Source: Asaia bogorensis (GTDB lineage: Bacteria > Pseudomonadota > Alphaproteobacteria > Acetobacterales > Acetobacteraceae). From it: a stretch of DNA of 36,387 bases. A program made the translations under genes and the position numbers. Within the stretch, counting starts at the first letter, position 1; every line of letters starts with the position of its first letter. Below are positions 7,736 through 16,382 of this stretch, in pieces. The notes below the pieces were generated by a model. That model worked only from the letters and a program-made list of their open reading frames with translations, was not told the origin of the DNA and ran no database searches. The DNA lies in contig CALQTN020000042.1 of the NCBI GenBank assembly GCA_943333505.2, positions 1 to 36,387 of the forward strand, read 5' to 3'.

Positions 7736-8473
7736 CTACCGCCCGGTGAACTTCGGCGCACGCTTCTCCTTGAACGCCGCCACACCTTCCTGCATGTCCG
7801 AACTGCTGCGCACCCGGCCGATGTCCTGGCTGATCGCGACCATGCGCTCGATCGGGCCCTTGGTCATGATTTCCTCGTTGACGAAGCGCTTCAGCGTGCT
7901 GACCACCAACGGCGCCATGCCGGCGAGTTCCTGGGCCATGGCGATGGCGACCCGTTCATGCTCGCCGTTCGGCGCAACCTCGTTCACGAACCCAACCTGG
8001 TAGGCGCGGGCGGCGGAGACCTTGCGGGCGAGCAGCATCACTTCCATCGCCAGATGATGCGGCATCCTTGTGACCAGGCTGCTGATGCCGCCCGCGGTCA
8101 AGCCGAGTTTGGCTTCGGGGTAATAGAAGACGGTGTCCTCGGAGGAGACCAGCAGGTCGCACATCATCACCATCACGATGGCGCCCCCGACGCACCAACC
8201 GGTGGTCGCGGCAACGATCGGCTTATTGGTATGGAAGCCCATGGTGGGGATCGCGCGCCATAATTCGGGCAGATCGGTGATATCGGCGCCCGATGAAAAT
8301 GCCTTGTCGCCAACTGATGACAGCACCGCTGCGCGCTGGTCGGAGCGGTCGAAATCCTCGAACGCTTGCTGAATTTCGACGGCGACGGCGCTGCTGATGG
8401 CGTTCATCCGGGCGGGATTATTGATGCGAATGATCGAGACGGCGCCTTGGTGTTCAACGGTAACGGCGGACAT
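7736..8473 (-). CDS. Enoyl-CoA hydratase/isomerase family protein
   Basis: A crotonase-fold protein of 245 aa acting on an acyl-CoA thioester. Visible: NNPARMNAIS at the N-terminus, the first oxyanion-hole segment KAFSSGADITDL, and the second, TTGWCVGGAIVMVMMCDL, then a region with PEAKLGLTAGGIS. The second catalytic Glu expected of true hydratases (in the usual EAxxxGxxxxV place) is hard to place; PEAKLGL provides an acidic residue. Hydratase, isomerase or hydrolase activity are all possible. The ATG at 8473 follows AAGGGAAA and gives the usual MSAVTVEHQG start; an in-frame extension to 8629 runs over the next hairpin and is not believed. No fatty-acid oxidation partners adjoin it. Confidence 0.88.
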   Translation of the reverse strand: MSAVTVEHQGAVSIIRINNPARMNAISSAVAVEIQQAFEDFDRSDQRAAVLSSVGDKAFSSGADITDLPELWRAIPTMGFHTNKPIVAATTGWCVGGAIVMVMMCDLLVSSEDTVFYYPEAKLGLTAGGISSLVTRMPHHLAMEVMLLARKVSAARAYQVGFVNEVAPNGEHERVAIAMAQELAGMAPLVVSTLKRFVNEEIMTKGPIERMVAISQDIGRVRSSSDMQEGVAAFKEKRAPKFTGR

Positions 8474-8530
8474 GGTGTTTCCCTTGTTGTGTTGCGGGTG
8501 AATGCACCATGCAATGCCCGCAACGTCAAA

Positions 8531-8556
8531 CGGCCCCGGAGTTTCCCCCGGGGCCG
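8531..8556 (-). terminator. Candidate terminator of hppA
   Basis: Arms CGGCCCCGG (8531-8539) and CCGGGGCCG (8548-8556) with an 8-nt loop make a very stable GC stem 27 nt past the hppA stop on the minus strand. In that direction only TTTG follows, so the T run is short. It separates hppA from the enoyl-CoA hydratase gene, which reads in the same direction. Confidence 0.55.
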
Positions 8557-8582
8557 TTGATTTAGCCAGACATTTGCGAAAA

Positions 8583-10682
8583 TCAGCCGCCCATATGCGC
8601 CAGCGCTGCGAGCAACAGCAAAGCGACAATGTTGGTGATCTTGATCATCGGGTTCACGGCCGGGCCGGCCGTGTCCTTGTACGGATCACCCACGGTATCG
8701 CCGGTCACCGCTGCCTTGTGGGCATCGGAACCTTTGCCGCCGTGATGGCCTTCTTCGATGTATTTCTTCGCGTTATCCCAGGCGCCGCCGCCCGAGGTCA
8801 TGGAAATCGCCACGAACAGGCCGGTGACGATGGTGCCGAGCAACATGGCGCCGAGCGAGCTGAACGCCGCCCCTTGCCCTGCCACTGCCTTCACCACGAA
8901 ATACAGCACCAGCGGGGCTGCAACCGGCAGCAGCGACGGAAGGATCATTTCCTTGATCGCAGCCTTGGTCAGCATGTCCACCGCGCGGCCGTATTCCGGC
9001 TTCTGGGTGCCCAGCATAATGCCCGGCATTGCCGCGAACTGGCGACGCACTTCGACCACCACCGCGCCGGCCGCACGGCCAACAGCGGTCATGCCCATGG
9101 CGGCGAACAGGTACGGCAGCAGGCCACCGATGAACAACCCAACCACAACCCAAGGGTTCTGCAGGGTGAAATCGACCGCCACTTTCGGGAAGTAGAACTT
9201 CAGATCTTCGGTATAGGCTGCGAACAGCACCAGTGACGCCAGACCAGCCGAACCAATCGCGTAGCCCTTGGTGACCGCTTTGGTGGTGTTGCCAACCGCG
9301 TCGAGCGCGTCGGTCACCTTGCGGACTTCGGGGGGGAGCTCAGCCATTTCGGCAATGCCACCGGCATTATCGGTGACCGGGCCGTAGGCATCGAGCGCCA
9401 CAACCATGCCGGCCAGCGCCAGCATTGTGGTTGCCGCCACTGAAATGCCGAACAGGCCGGCAACCATGTAGGACAGGATGATACCAACGCAGATGACCAG
9501 CACCGGCAGCGCGGTCGCTTCCATCGAAATCGCCAGACCCTGGATCACGTTGGTGCCGTGGCCGGTGGTCGAGGATTGTGCGATGGATTTTACCGGGCGG
9601 TATTCGGTCGAGGTGTAGTATTCGGTGATCCACACCAGCAGCCCGGTGACGCCGAGGCCGACCAGGGCGCATTGGAACAGGCCCATGCCGGTGACGGTTG
9701 CACCCGTGGTCATTTTCAAGCTGCCGCCAAAGCCCATGGTCTGGCTGATGACGCCGGCAATCGCGATGGCCGACAGCACGCCGGTGACCAGCAGGCCCTT
9801 GTACAGCGCGCCCATGATGTTGTTGGACGCGCCAAGCTTCACGAAATAGGTGCCGATCACCGAGGTCACGATGCACACCGCACCGATCAGGAGCGGCAAC
9901 TGCATCATCGCATCGGCGTCTGCGCCGGTGAAGAAAATTGCCCCGAGCAGCATGGTGGCAACGATGGTCACCGCATAAGTCTCGAAAAGATCGGCCGCCA
10001 TGCCAGCGCAATCGCCGACGTTGTCGCCAACGTTATCGGCGATGGTGGCGGGGTTGCGGGGGTCATCTTCCGGAATACCGGCTTCGACCTTGCCGACCAG
10101 ATCGGCGCCGACATCGGCGCCCTTGGTGAAGATGCCGCCGCCGAGACGCGCGAAGATCGAAATCAAGGATGCGCCGAACGACAGGGCAACCATGGCTTCA
10201 AGCACCGGACGCACCGAGGCACCTGGCGCCATGCCGGCACGCAGATACATATAGTAGCCGGCAACGCCGAGCAGGCCGAGGCCCACCACCAGCATGCCAG
10301 TGATCGCGCCCGATTTGAACGCAACATCAAGCCCGGCCGCGAGGCCCTGGCGCGACGCCTGCGCGGTGCGCACATTGGCGCGAACCGACACGTTCATGCC
10401 GACATAGCCAGCCACGCCCGACAGGATCGCGCCGATCGCGAAGCCGATGGCGACGGTCGCACCGAGGGTGAAGGCGAGCAGCACCAAAATCACGACGCCA
10501 ACGCCGCCAATGGTCAGGTACTGGCGGTTAAGATAGGCCGCCGCACCTTCCTGCACAGCGGCCGCGATTTCCTGCATGCGCGCATTGCCGGCGTCTTGCG
10601 CCAGAACTTGCCGCGTGGTCACCCAGCCATAAAGCAGGGCGATGACCCCGCAGGCGAGGATCAGATAATTGGCCAAAGCCAT
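8583..10682 (-). CDS. hppA: K+-independent H+-translocating membrane pyrophosphatase
   Basis: An inner-membrane pump of 699 aa with about 16 hydrophobic segments that hydrolyses pyrophosphate and moves protons out of the cytoplasm. The substrate site is intact: [31 protein letters not shown] and, near the end, [18 protein letters not shown]. The subtype can be read: [10 protein letters not shown] has Lys and Thr at the positions that are Ala and Gly/Ala in K+-dependent enzymes, so this is the K+-independent class. Such pumps save energy from the pyrophosphate made in biosynthesis. Ribosome-binding site GGAGG precedes the ATG. The gene is single, with its own probable promoter in 10683-10801. 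Confidence 0.97.
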   Translation of the reverse strand: MALANYLILACGVIALLYGWVTTRQVLAQDAGNARMQEIAAAVQEGAAAYLNRQYLTIGGVGVVILVLLAFTLGATVAIGFAIGAILSGVAGYVGMNVSVRANVRTAQASRQGLAAGLDVAFKSGAITGMLVVGLGLLGVAGYYMYLRAGMAPGASVRPVLEAMVALSFGASLISIFARLGGGIFTKGADVGADLVGKVEAGIPEDDPRNPATIADNVGDNVGDCAGMAADLFETYAVTIVATMLLGAIFFTGADADAMMQLPLLIGAVCIVTSVIGTYFVKLGASNNIMGALYKGLLVTGVLSAIAIAGVISQTMGFGGSLKMTTGATVTGMGLFQCALVGLGVTGLLVWITEYYTSTEYRPVKSIAQSSTTGHGTNVIQGLAISMEATALPVLVICVGIILSYMVAGLFGISVAATTMLALAGMVVALDAYGPVTDNAGGIAEMAELPPEVRKVTDALDAVGNTTKAVTKGYAIGSAGLASLVLFAAYTEDLKFYFPKVAVDFTLQNPWVVVGLFIGGLLPYLFAAMGMTAVGRAAGAVVVEVRRQFAAMPGIMLGTQKPEYGRAVDMLTKAAIKEMILPSLLPVAAPLVLYFVVKAVAGQGAAFSSLGAMLLGTIVTGLFVAISMTSGGGAWDNAKKYIEEGHHGGKGSDAHKAAVTGDTVGDPYKDTAGPAVNPMIKITNIVALLLLAALAHMGG

Positions 10683-10801
10683 TCGGTTGCCTCCGTTTTT
10701 GTGTCGTGAGCAGACGTGGCCGCGCGTCGCGCGCTTCTGTCCGAAACTTAATCCGGCTGGGATATGGCAGAGTTACAAAGGTCAGGCAACCGGAGGCAGC
10801 G

Positions 10802-11446
10802 CTATAACAATGGCTTCTCGGCGACGACGCAGACGTTGAGATAAGCCTCAATCGTCTCTGGCGGTGGCAATTCGGGGGCATGCAACTCCACCGGATACTG
10901 GTAGGCGCTGCCGACGATGCGCAGGCCGGCATCGGCGCCAAAAATTGTCTCCAAAGCGTCACGCGTGTAACGCCAGTAGTCGGACGGATAGCCGTGGATC
11001 GGGAAGGCGAAATGGGTCTGGATGAAGACCTGCCCGCCGGGCCGCAACACTTTGCCGATTTCAATGGCGCCAATCCACGGGCGCTGGACGTGTTCGAACA
11101 CCGAGCACGCAATCACCGCATGCTGCGAGCCAGGCGCGACGGATTGCGACAACGTGTGGACGTCGGCAAGCAGATCGACATCGAGGCCGTCCTCGAAATC
11201 CGAGCAGACATAGGTGGCGTCGGCCGCGGCCCAGGCGCGATGCACGGTGGATCGCTCCGGACTGCTGCGCTTGGTGCCGAGTTCGAGCACTTGGGCCGCG
11301 CGCACGCCATGCAGGCGGTTGATGAAATTGACCAACAGCACGTTGGCCGGATGCTCGGCGGCAGCCTGGTCCGGGCGCGATGGCGGCGCCTGGATGGCAG
11401 GTTCCGGCATCGGCGCGCGCCGCGAAAATCTGCTGAACCAATTCAT
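10802..11446 (-). CDS. SAM-dependent methyltransferase, type 11-like
   Basis: A class I methyltransferase of 214 aa. Motif I is degenerate (VLELGTKRSSPE rather than a glycine-rich loop), followed by an acidic strand end in YVCSDFEDGLDVDLLADVH, AVIACSVFEHVQRPW (motif IV region) and GKVLRPGGQVFIQTHFAFP, the usual methyltransferase-11 signature. The section HFAFPIHGYPSDYWRYT resembles methyltransferases acting in polysaccharide or glycan gene clusters, but no such genes are near. ATG at 11446 with GGGAGCGA upstream is chosen; a 64-residue in-frame extension has no similarity and overlaps the start of the divergent NTF2-like gene. Substrate unknown. Confidence 0.75.
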   Translation of the reverse strand: MNWFSRFSRRAPMPEPAIQAPPSRPDQAAAEHPANVLLVNFINRLHGVRAAQVLELGTKRSSPERSTVHRAWAAADATYVCSDFEDGLDVDLLADVHTLSQSVAPGSQHAVIACSVFEHVQRPWIGAIEIGKVLRPGGQVFIQTHFAFPIHGYPSDYWRYTRDALETIFGADAGLRIVGSAYQYPVELHAPELPPPETIEAYLNVCVVAEKPLL

Positions 11447-11573
11447 CGTTCGCTCCCGTTTGCCGCCAAATAATGACACACTCCTTAATTGCCCGAATTC
11501 CCGACGTCCGGCGAGGCCTTGCCTTCGCCCCTTTGCCGCGCTTGAGTTCGTGGAGAACCAGGAGGGCACCAAG

Positions 11574-12074
11574 ATGGCGGATAGCGTGGAGGCGCGGCTG
11601 CACCGGCTGGAAGCCGCGGAAGAGATCCGCTGGCTCAAGGCCCATTACGCCCAGGTATGCGACGACAAATACGACGCCGCGCACCGCCTGAAGCCGCAGG
11701 AAGACATCGACGCGATGGTGCGGCCGATGGTCGCGCGGGTGTTTGCCGAGCACGCAGTCTGGGACGCGTCCTCCGCGGGGGCCGCGCCGTTATGCGGACA
11801 GGATGCCATTCTGGCGCGGATGCGGACCAGCCCCTGGACCTTTGCGATGCATTATTACGTGAACCCGATGATCGCGGTCGATGGCGACACCGCGACGGCG
11901 CGCTGGATGTTGTGGGAGCCCTGCACCTCAGGCGAAACCGGCCAGGCCATGTGGATGTCGGCGATCAACCACGATACCTATGTGCGTACGGCGATCGGGT
12001 GGCAGATCCAGACTTACAAAGTGCGGTATCGGTTCCTGACACCGTTTGCCGAGCCTTGGGTGGGAAAAGCGTAA
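11574..12074 (+). CDS. NTF2/SnoaL-like domain protein
   Basis: A small cytoplasmic protein of 166 aa. The N-terminal helix (SVEARLHRLEAAEEIRWLKAHYAQVCDDKYD) and following strands (HAVWDAS, GQDAILARMR, MHYYVNPMIAVDGDTATARWMLWEP, WQIQTYKVRYRFLTPF) fit the cone-shaped SnoaL-like/NTF2 fold of cyclases, dehydratases and ring-dioxygenase beta subunits. The start has AGGAGG at the right spacing. It is divergent from the methyltransferase, with about 125 nt between for both promoters. No enzyme partner adjoins it, so the reaction is unknown. Confidence 0.75.
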   Translation: MADSVEARLHRLEAAEEIRWLKAHYAQVCDDKYDAAHRLKPQEDIDAMVRPMVARVFAEHAVWDASSAGAAPLCGQDAILARMRTSPWTFAMHYYVNPMIAVDGDTATARWMLWEPCTSGETGQAMWMSAINHDTYVRTAIGWQIQTYKVRYRFLTPFAEPWVGKA

Positions 12075-12079
12075 GAACC

Positions 12080-12100
12080 GCCCGCGATCAACGCGGCTTT
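12080..12100 (+). terminator. Weak candidate terminator after the NTF2-like gene
   Basis: CGCG (12083-12086) and CGCG (12092-12095) around ATCAA, extended by GCC/GGC pairing with one bulged C and followed by TTTCT. Short stem and short T run; it lies directly after the stop codon at 12074. Confidence 0.3.
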
Positions 12101-12165
12101 CTGGCTGCTCAGCACGATAACGCGTTGCAGCGGTTTCCGTGATGTGCGAATTCTGCCGGCGGTAT

Positions 12166-12239
12166 GTGCCTGTAGCTCAGTTGGTTAGAGCGGGCCGCTC
12201 ATAACGGCTTGGTCGCGGGTTCAAGTCCTGCCGGGCACA
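12166..12239 (+). tRNA. tRNA-Ile2 (anticodon CAU), CCA not encoded
   Basis: The cloverleaf can be folded by hand: acceptor GTGCCTG / CGGGCAC, D arm GCTC-AGTTGGTTA-GAGC, anticodon arm GGCCG-CTCATAA-CGGCT, variable loop TGGTC, T arm GCGGG-TTCAAGT-CCTGC, discriminator A. CAU can mean Met or, after lysidine modification by TilS, Ile (codon AUA). The stretch CTCATAA..GGCTTGGTCGC resembles bacterial tRNA-Ile2 rather than elongator tRNA-Met, and it lacks the unpaired first acceptor base of initiator tRNA. The bases after the discriminator are GACC, so CCA must be added by the nucleotidyltransferase, unlike the tRNA-fMet fragment at 1926-1970. Confidence 0.88.
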
Positions 12240-12276
12240 GACCGAAGCTTGAGTGCCACGGCAGGAGGAGATGATG

Positions 12277-13002
12277 ATGCCGCGCCATCTGCTAGGGATG
12301 CTGACCCCGTCATCGAACACCATCCTCGAACCGATCACCAGCCGCATCCTGGCTGGCCTGCCCGATACCAGCGCCCATTTCAGCCGCTTCCGGGTCACCC
12401 AGATCGCGCTCAGCGACGACGCGCTGGCGCAGTTTCAGCGGGCTGAAATCCTCCGCGCCGCAGAATTGCTGGCCGATGCGAAATGCCAGACGATCGCCTG
12501 GAGCGGCACCTCGGCGGGATGGCTGGGGTTCGACGCCGACGTCGCGCTGTGCCGGGATATCGAGGCCGCGACCGGGGCGCGAGCCTGCACGTCGGTGCTG
12601 GCGTTGAATGAGGTTCTGGCCCTCACCAGGGTGCGGAAACTGGCGCTGGTGACGCCCTACACCCAGGATGTGCAGGCGCGGATTATGGCGAATTATGCGT
12701 CAATCGGGATAGAGGTGGTTTCGGAAATCCATTGGAACCTGCGGGATAATTTCAGCTTTTCCGAAGTCGCCGGTGACCGGATTGCCCAGGCCGTGCGCGA
12801 TGTTGCGGCAGCGTCCCCGGACGCCATCGCGGTATACTGCACCAATCTGGCAGGCGCACCGCTGGTTGCCGGCCTGGAGGCGGCGTTGGGCATTCCGATT
12901 TATGACACCGTGGCCACCGCAGTTTGGAAGTCGCTGCTGCTGGGTGGGGTGGACCCGGCGAGGGTTGCGGGCTGGGGTCGCTTGTTCAGTCTCCGCAGCT
13001 GA
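12277..13002 (+). CDS. Asp/Glu racemase-superfamily protein, arylmalonate decarboxylase-like
   Basis: A protein of 241 aa in the superfamily of Asp/Glu racemase, maleate isomerase and arylmalonate decarboxylase. GMLTPSSNTILEP is the typical start of this group. Racemases and isomerases use two cysteines. Here the first site reads WSGTSAGW with no Cys, while the second, VYCTNLAGAP, keeps it. One Cys with Gly at the other site is the pattern of arylmalonate decarboxylase, so a decarboxylase or another one-base reaction is possible; this is inference. AGGAGGAG is followed by three ATGs in frame (12271, 12274, 12277); the third has the best spacing. The gene starts 37 nt after the tRNA. It precedes the monooxygenase-like gene by 73 nt in the same direction. 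Confidence 0.8.
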   Translation: MPRHLLGMLTPSSNTILEPITSRILAGLPDTSAHFSRFRVTQIALSDDALAQFQRAEILRAAELLADAKCQTIAWSGTSAGWLGFDADVALCRDIEAATGARACTSVLALNEVLALTRVRKLALVTPYTQDVQARIMANYASIGIEVVSEIHWNLRDNFSFSEVAGDRIAQAVRDVAAASPDAIAVYCTNLAGAPLVAGLEAALGIPIYDTVATAVWKSLLLGGVDPARVAGWGRLFSLRS

Positions 13003-13075
13003 CCGTTTCTTGCGGGCTAGCCGTCCGATCACGCGCCGGCTAGAGTTAGCGCAATATCAAACGGGAGCGTCCGCC

Positions 13076-13384
13076 ATGATCCATGTTCTTGCTATCATCA
13101 CCACCAAGCCCGGCCTGCGCGAAGAAGTCCTCGCCGCGTTCCGCGCCAATATGCCCGCCGTGCACGCCGAAAAAGGCTGCATCGAATACGCGCCCGCGAT
13201 TGACGCCGAAGGCATGGGTGGCATGCAAACCCGCCTCGGCCCCGATAGCTTTGTGGTGATCGAGAAATGGGCGACCGCTGAAGACCTCGCCGCCCACGGC
13301 GCTGCCCCGCACATGGTCGCCTATGGCAAGGCCAACCGCGACCGGGTTATCGGCCGGGTGCTGCATTTCCTCACCCCCGCCTGA
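13076..13384 (+). CDS. Antibiotic-biosynthesis-monooxygenase (ABM) domain protein
   Basis: A 102-aa protein with one ferredoxin-like ABM fold: MIHVLAIITTKPG, then EKGCIEYAPAID, DSFVVIEKWATAEDLAAHGAAPHMVAYGKA. It resembles YgiN-type quinol monooxygenases and (4S)-4-hydroxy-5-phosphonooxypentane-2,3-dione isomerase-type small proteins, which work as dimers, often without a cofactor. Ribosome-binding site GGGAGC lies before the ATG. It is 15 nt upstream of the acyl-CoA dehydrogenase gene and probably shares its mRNA. Substrate unknown. Confidence 0.85.
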   Translation: MIHVLAIITTKPGLREEVLAAFRANMPAVHAEKGCIEYAPAIDAEGMGGMQTRLGPDSFVVIEKWATAEDLAAHGAAPHMVAYGKANRDRVIGRVLHFLTPA

Positions 13385-13399
13385 TCCGGAAAATTTACC

Positions 13400-14617
13400 A
13401 TGGATTTCAGCCTCTCGCCCGAGCTTGAACGCAAGCGTCGTGTCGTCCGCGAATTTGTGCAGGATCGCTTGATCCCGCTCGAAAGCGATCGTGCCAGCTA
13501 TGATGCGCATGAAAATATTCAGCATCATCTGCTGGGTGAATTGCGCAAGGAAACCCGCGCGCTCGGCATCTGGGCGATCCAGTCGCCGGTGGCACGCGGT
13601 GGCGGCGGGCTGTCCATGGTCGAGCAGGCGGTGCTGCTGGAAGAAATGAACCGGTCGATCTTCGGACCGGTCTGTTTCAACTCGGCGGCACCCGATGACG
13701 GCAACATGCGGGTGCTGTCGCAAATCGGCACCAAGGCGCAGCAGGATCGTTGGCTGCAGCCGATCATCGATGGCAAGATAAATTCTGCCTTCATCATGAC
13801 CGAGCCGATGGACGAAGACGGCGAAGGCTGCGGGTCTGACCCGTCGCTGACCCTGACCGAGGCTTCGCGGACCAATACCGGCTGGAAAATTAACGGCCAT
13901 AAATGGTTCAGCACCGGGGCGGAAACCGCACAGCATTTCATCTTGATGGCACGCACCTCCGCCGATAGCCGCAAGGGGCTGACCGCGTTCATGTTCGACC
14001 GCGACCAGCCGGGCTGGCGGATCGTGCGCCGCATCCCGATCATGGGGCCGGAAGAACATGGCGGGCACTGTGAACTCGCGTTCGAAGGGCTCGAAATCCC
14101 GGACGAAAACCGCCTGATGGAAGTTGGCGATGGGCTGAAGCTGACCCAAATCCGGCTCGGGCCGGCGCGGCTGACCCATTGCATGCGTTGGCTCGGTCTG
14201 GCGCGGCGCTGCCTCGAAATCGCTCAGGACTATGTCAGCAAGCGCAAATCATTTGGTGGCCGGTTGATCGACCATGAAAGCGTGCAAACCCTGATCGGCC
14301 AGGCCGGGATGGAGATCCAGATGGGCCGGCTGCTGACCATGCATGCCGCCTGGACGCTGGATCAAGGCGATTTCGCCAAAAAAGAAGTTTCGATCGCCAA
14401 GGTTGTGGTTGCCGACGCGTTGCACAAGGCCGCCGATACTGCCCTGCAATTGCTCGGCGCGCGCGGCTATTCCAAGGATACCATCGTGGAATGGGTCTAT
14501 CGCTACGCCCGTCAGGCGCGGTTGGTGGATGGCGCCAGCGAAGTTCATCGCATGGTGCTGGCCAACACAATGATCCGCGACGGGCAGGATTTCTTCAGCT
14601 GGCCGGTCAACAAGTAA
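13400..14617 (+). CDS. Acyl-CoA dehydrogenase family protein
   Basis: A flavoenzyme of 405 aa that should introduce a double bond next to a CoA thioester and pass electrons to ETF. All three ACAD domains are visible: helical N-terminus (ERKRRVVREFVQDRLIPLE), middle beta domain with the FAD/substrate stretch FIMTEPMDEDGEGCGSDPS and WKINGHKWFSTGA, and C-terminal helices with SKRKSFGGRLIDHESVQ and LLGARGYSKDTIVEWVYRYAR. DGASEVHRMV near the end matches the ACAD10/11-like branch. The Glu base cannot be assigned by eye. It follows the ABM gene closely. Likely role: catabolism of an acid whose identity is not shown. Confidence 0.9.
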   Translation: MDFSLSPELERKRRVVREFVQDRLIPLESDRASYDAHENIQHHLLGELRKETRALGIWAIQSPVARGGGGLSMVEQAVLLEEMNRSIFGPVCFNSAAPDDGNMRVLSQIGTKAQQDRWLQPIIDGKINSAFIMTEPMDEDGEGCGSDPSLTLTEASRTNTGWKINGHKWFSTGAETAQHFILMARTSADSRKGLTAFMFDRDQPGWRIVRRIPIMGPEEHGGHCELAFEGLEIPDENRLMEVGDGLKLTQIRLGPARLTHCMRWLGLARRCLEIAQDYVSKRKSFGGRLIDHESVQTLIGQAGMEIQMGRLLTMHAAWTLDQGDFAKKEVSIAKVVVADALHKAADTALQLLGARGYSKDTIVEWVYRYARQARLVDGASEVHRMVLANTMIRDGQDFFSWPVNK

Positions 14618-14789
14618 AAAAATCGTCCCACGACAGTATAATCCGGCGCCGTCACATATGGACGGCCCGGACGGCGCGCAGTTGGGCACAACCGTCGAAT
14701 ATAGCTTCATGATTGCCGAGGCCGCGCTGTGTGCCGGTGCTGCTGGCCACCGGGTTGCTCGGGCGAACCTTGCGCCGGCGGCCGCGCGA

Positions 14790-15173
14790 TCAGACCGGCC
14801 AGGCCGGGTCCATGAAGCGCTGGAATTCCAGAAGATAGCCATTCGGGTCGCGCACAAAGAACGCATAGACGTTGAACGCTTCGCTGTATTTAGGGGAACT
14901 CTCCGGCATGACCCCCTTTGCGACCAGGTGGGCATGCCAGCCATCGACGTCGTCACTCACAAAGGTGATCACCACGCCCTTCGGTTCAACAAAGCGGCCG
15001 GGTCGGGCGAAGCACACGCCGATGAAGCCGGTCGGCCCCATCCGGAAAATGCGGCAGCCGCCCTGATCGAGCACCTGCTCCAGTCCGAGCGTGTCCGCGT
15101 AAAATGTGCAGGTGCCGTCTAGGTCCATCGTATAGACCCAGACCAACGATTGGTTGATGGACGGATGTGTCAT
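14790..15173 (-). CDS. VOC-superfamily (glyoxalase/dioxygenase-like) protein
   Basis: A 127-aa protein with one pair of beta-alpha-beta-beta-beta units: VWVYTMDLDGTCTFYADTLGLEQV, then FIGVCFARPG, WHAHLVAKGV and FFVRDPNGYLLEFQRF, whose Glu is the usual metal ligand. The first ligand, normally His early in the chain, is not present, so metal binding may be changed. It starts 19 nt after the stop of the lipoprotein gene on the same strand and is probably co-transcribed with it. The 172 nt beyond its end (14618-14789) hold no gene, only a 6-bp hairpin GCCGTC/GACGGC at 14648-14666. Confidence 0.8.
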   Translation of the reverse strand: MTHPSINQSLVWVYTMDLDGTCTFYADTLGLEQVLDQGGCRIFRMGPTGFIGVCFARPGRFVEPKGVVITFVSDDVDGWHAHLVAKGVMPESSPKYSEAFNVYAFFVRDPNGYLLEFQRFMDPAWPV

Positions 15174-15191
15174 GGGGGGCTTCCGGCGGCG

Positions 15192-16163
15192 CTATCCGCG
15201 CTCCTGATTATTGCCAGGCGGGCGTCGCTGGTGCTGGTGCTGGGGTTGCGGTGACGGCGCTTGCTGTTGCTGTTGCGGCCGCTGGGTGGGGCGCATGTCG
15301 ACTGGGGGCGTCTGTCGCGCGGGTGCCGCTTGTGGCGCTGGTGCCGATTGTGGCGCGACCTGTGGGCGTTGCTGTTGCTGCGGTATCTGTCCACCCGGTG
15401 CATGTTGCGCAGGGGCCGATTGCCCATAGTTCGGCCGCTGCGGCGTGAACTGCCCCGTATGTGGGGCGCCCTGGTGCCCCTGCCCGCCGAAATTGCCGCG
15501 TTGGGGCTGCCCGCCCTGCCCGCCCTGCAATGACTGGAAGTGCTGGGTTTGTGCCGCGGTTGGTGGTCTGCGCTGGTCCGGGCCAGGCGAATGCTGCCCA
15601 GGCCCCGGCTGCCCGCGTGTTCCGTTGGTGCCACCAAAATAACTGGTCCGGCCGCCATGGCCGTGATTTTCGACCGGTGTATTGTAGTGGTTGGTCACCC
15701 GGCGATTGCCGAAATTATTGACCGACTGATTGTAATGGAAGCGGTCACCGTGCCAGCGTCCGCCGGCATAGCCGCTGCCAAAATAGCCGAACCCGTAGTT
15801 GATCCCGCCATAATAGCCGACCGACGGACCCCAGTACGGCGCATTCCAACGATAATAGCCACTGCTGAACGCCCAATATCCCGGCGTCCACAACAACCCG
15901 GCACTCGGGGGCAGGGCCCAGACCCCAGGCACCCAGTAATAGCCGCTGCGGCCATGCTGCCAGAAGCCAGGCGTCCAGATGTAGCCTTCATCCGGCATCG
16001 GCGGCTGATCGTATTCGGGCAATGGCGGCGGCGCTTGGGTAACCTCTCCCGCAGCGACATACCCGCCAGATGCGGTGACGTATTGTCCAGCAGGTGGCGG
16101 CACGCATCCGGCCAGGGTCGAGCAGCCCAGCAGCACCGGCAGAAGATAGCTAGAAATCCGCAT
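15192..16163 (-). CDS. WxPGxW-repeat lipoprotein with Gln/Pro-rich tail
   Basis: A 323-aa envelope protein. The N-terminus MRISSYLLPVLLGCSTLAGC is a lipoprotein signal with lipobox LAGC. Three copies of an aromatic repeat follow at about 60-115: YIWTPGFW, YYWVPGVW and LLWTPGYW, typical of the YXWGXW/WxxGxW family. Then comes a Gly/Tyr-rich part (YWGPSVGYYGG, GFGYFGSGYAGG) and, from about residue 190, a low-complexity region of Gly, Pro, Gln and His with QQQQ runs. Function in the family is not known; a surface or periplasmic structural role is likely. ATG at 16163 follows GGAGAACGG; an extension to 16262 lacks a signal. Confidence 0.82.
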   Translation of the reverse strand: MRISSYLLPVLLGCSTLAGCVPPPAGQYVTASGGYVAAGEVTQAPPPLPEYDQPPMPDEGYIWTPGFWQHGRSGYYWVPGVWALPPSAGLLWTPGYWAFSSGYYRWNAPYWGPSVGYYGGINYGFGYFGSGYAGGRWHGDRFHYNQSVNNFGNRRVTNHYNTPVENHGHGGRTSYFGGTNGTRGQPGPGQHSPGPDQRRPPTAAQTQHFQSLQGGQGGQPQRGNFGGQGHQGAPHTGQFTPQRPNYGQSAPAQHAPGGQIPQQQQRPQVAPQSAPAPQAAPARQTPPVDMRPTQRPQQQQQAPSPQPQHQHQRRPPGNNQERG

Positions 16164-16298
16164 CACCCGTTCTCCAATAGCCGTTTCAGTGGCCGGTTGC
16201 GCTTTATGTACCGCTATCGTCGCCTCCGACAGACAGTACAAATGCGCAGGATGGAGTTTCACCCGCTAATCCGGTTTTTTTGTGTCCTTCCTGTGCTC

Positions 16299-16327
16299 TT
16301 GCCGGGGCGGCGTCATTGCTCTAATAG
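16299..16327 (+). promoter_or_regulatory. Candidate promoter of the rplY-pth-ychF cluster
   Basis: TTGCCG (16299-16304), a 17-nt spacer and TAATAG (16322-16327), about 55 nt before the rplY start. Both boxes are imperfect, but spacing and place are right, and this is the only such pair in the short gap between the divergent lipoprotein and rplY. Confidence 0.4.
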
Positions 16328-16382
16328 CGCGCCCTCGCTGGCACCCCTGGAGGCCGGCGTTATCACCTATTAGGAGCCGACC

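Noticed and set aside
9558-10709. 383-codon frame antisense to hppA
   Set aside because: The pyrophosphatase motifs on the other strand are unmistakable; this frame has none.
13046-14179. 377-codon frame antisense to the acyl-CoA dehydrogenase and ABM genes
   Set aside because: Shadow of two well-supported genes; no recognised motif or ribosome-binding site.
14648-14666. Hairpin GCCGTC-N7-GACGGC as terminator of the acyl-CoA dehydrogenase or VOC gene
   Set aside because: The stem is only 6 bp and no T run follows in either direction.
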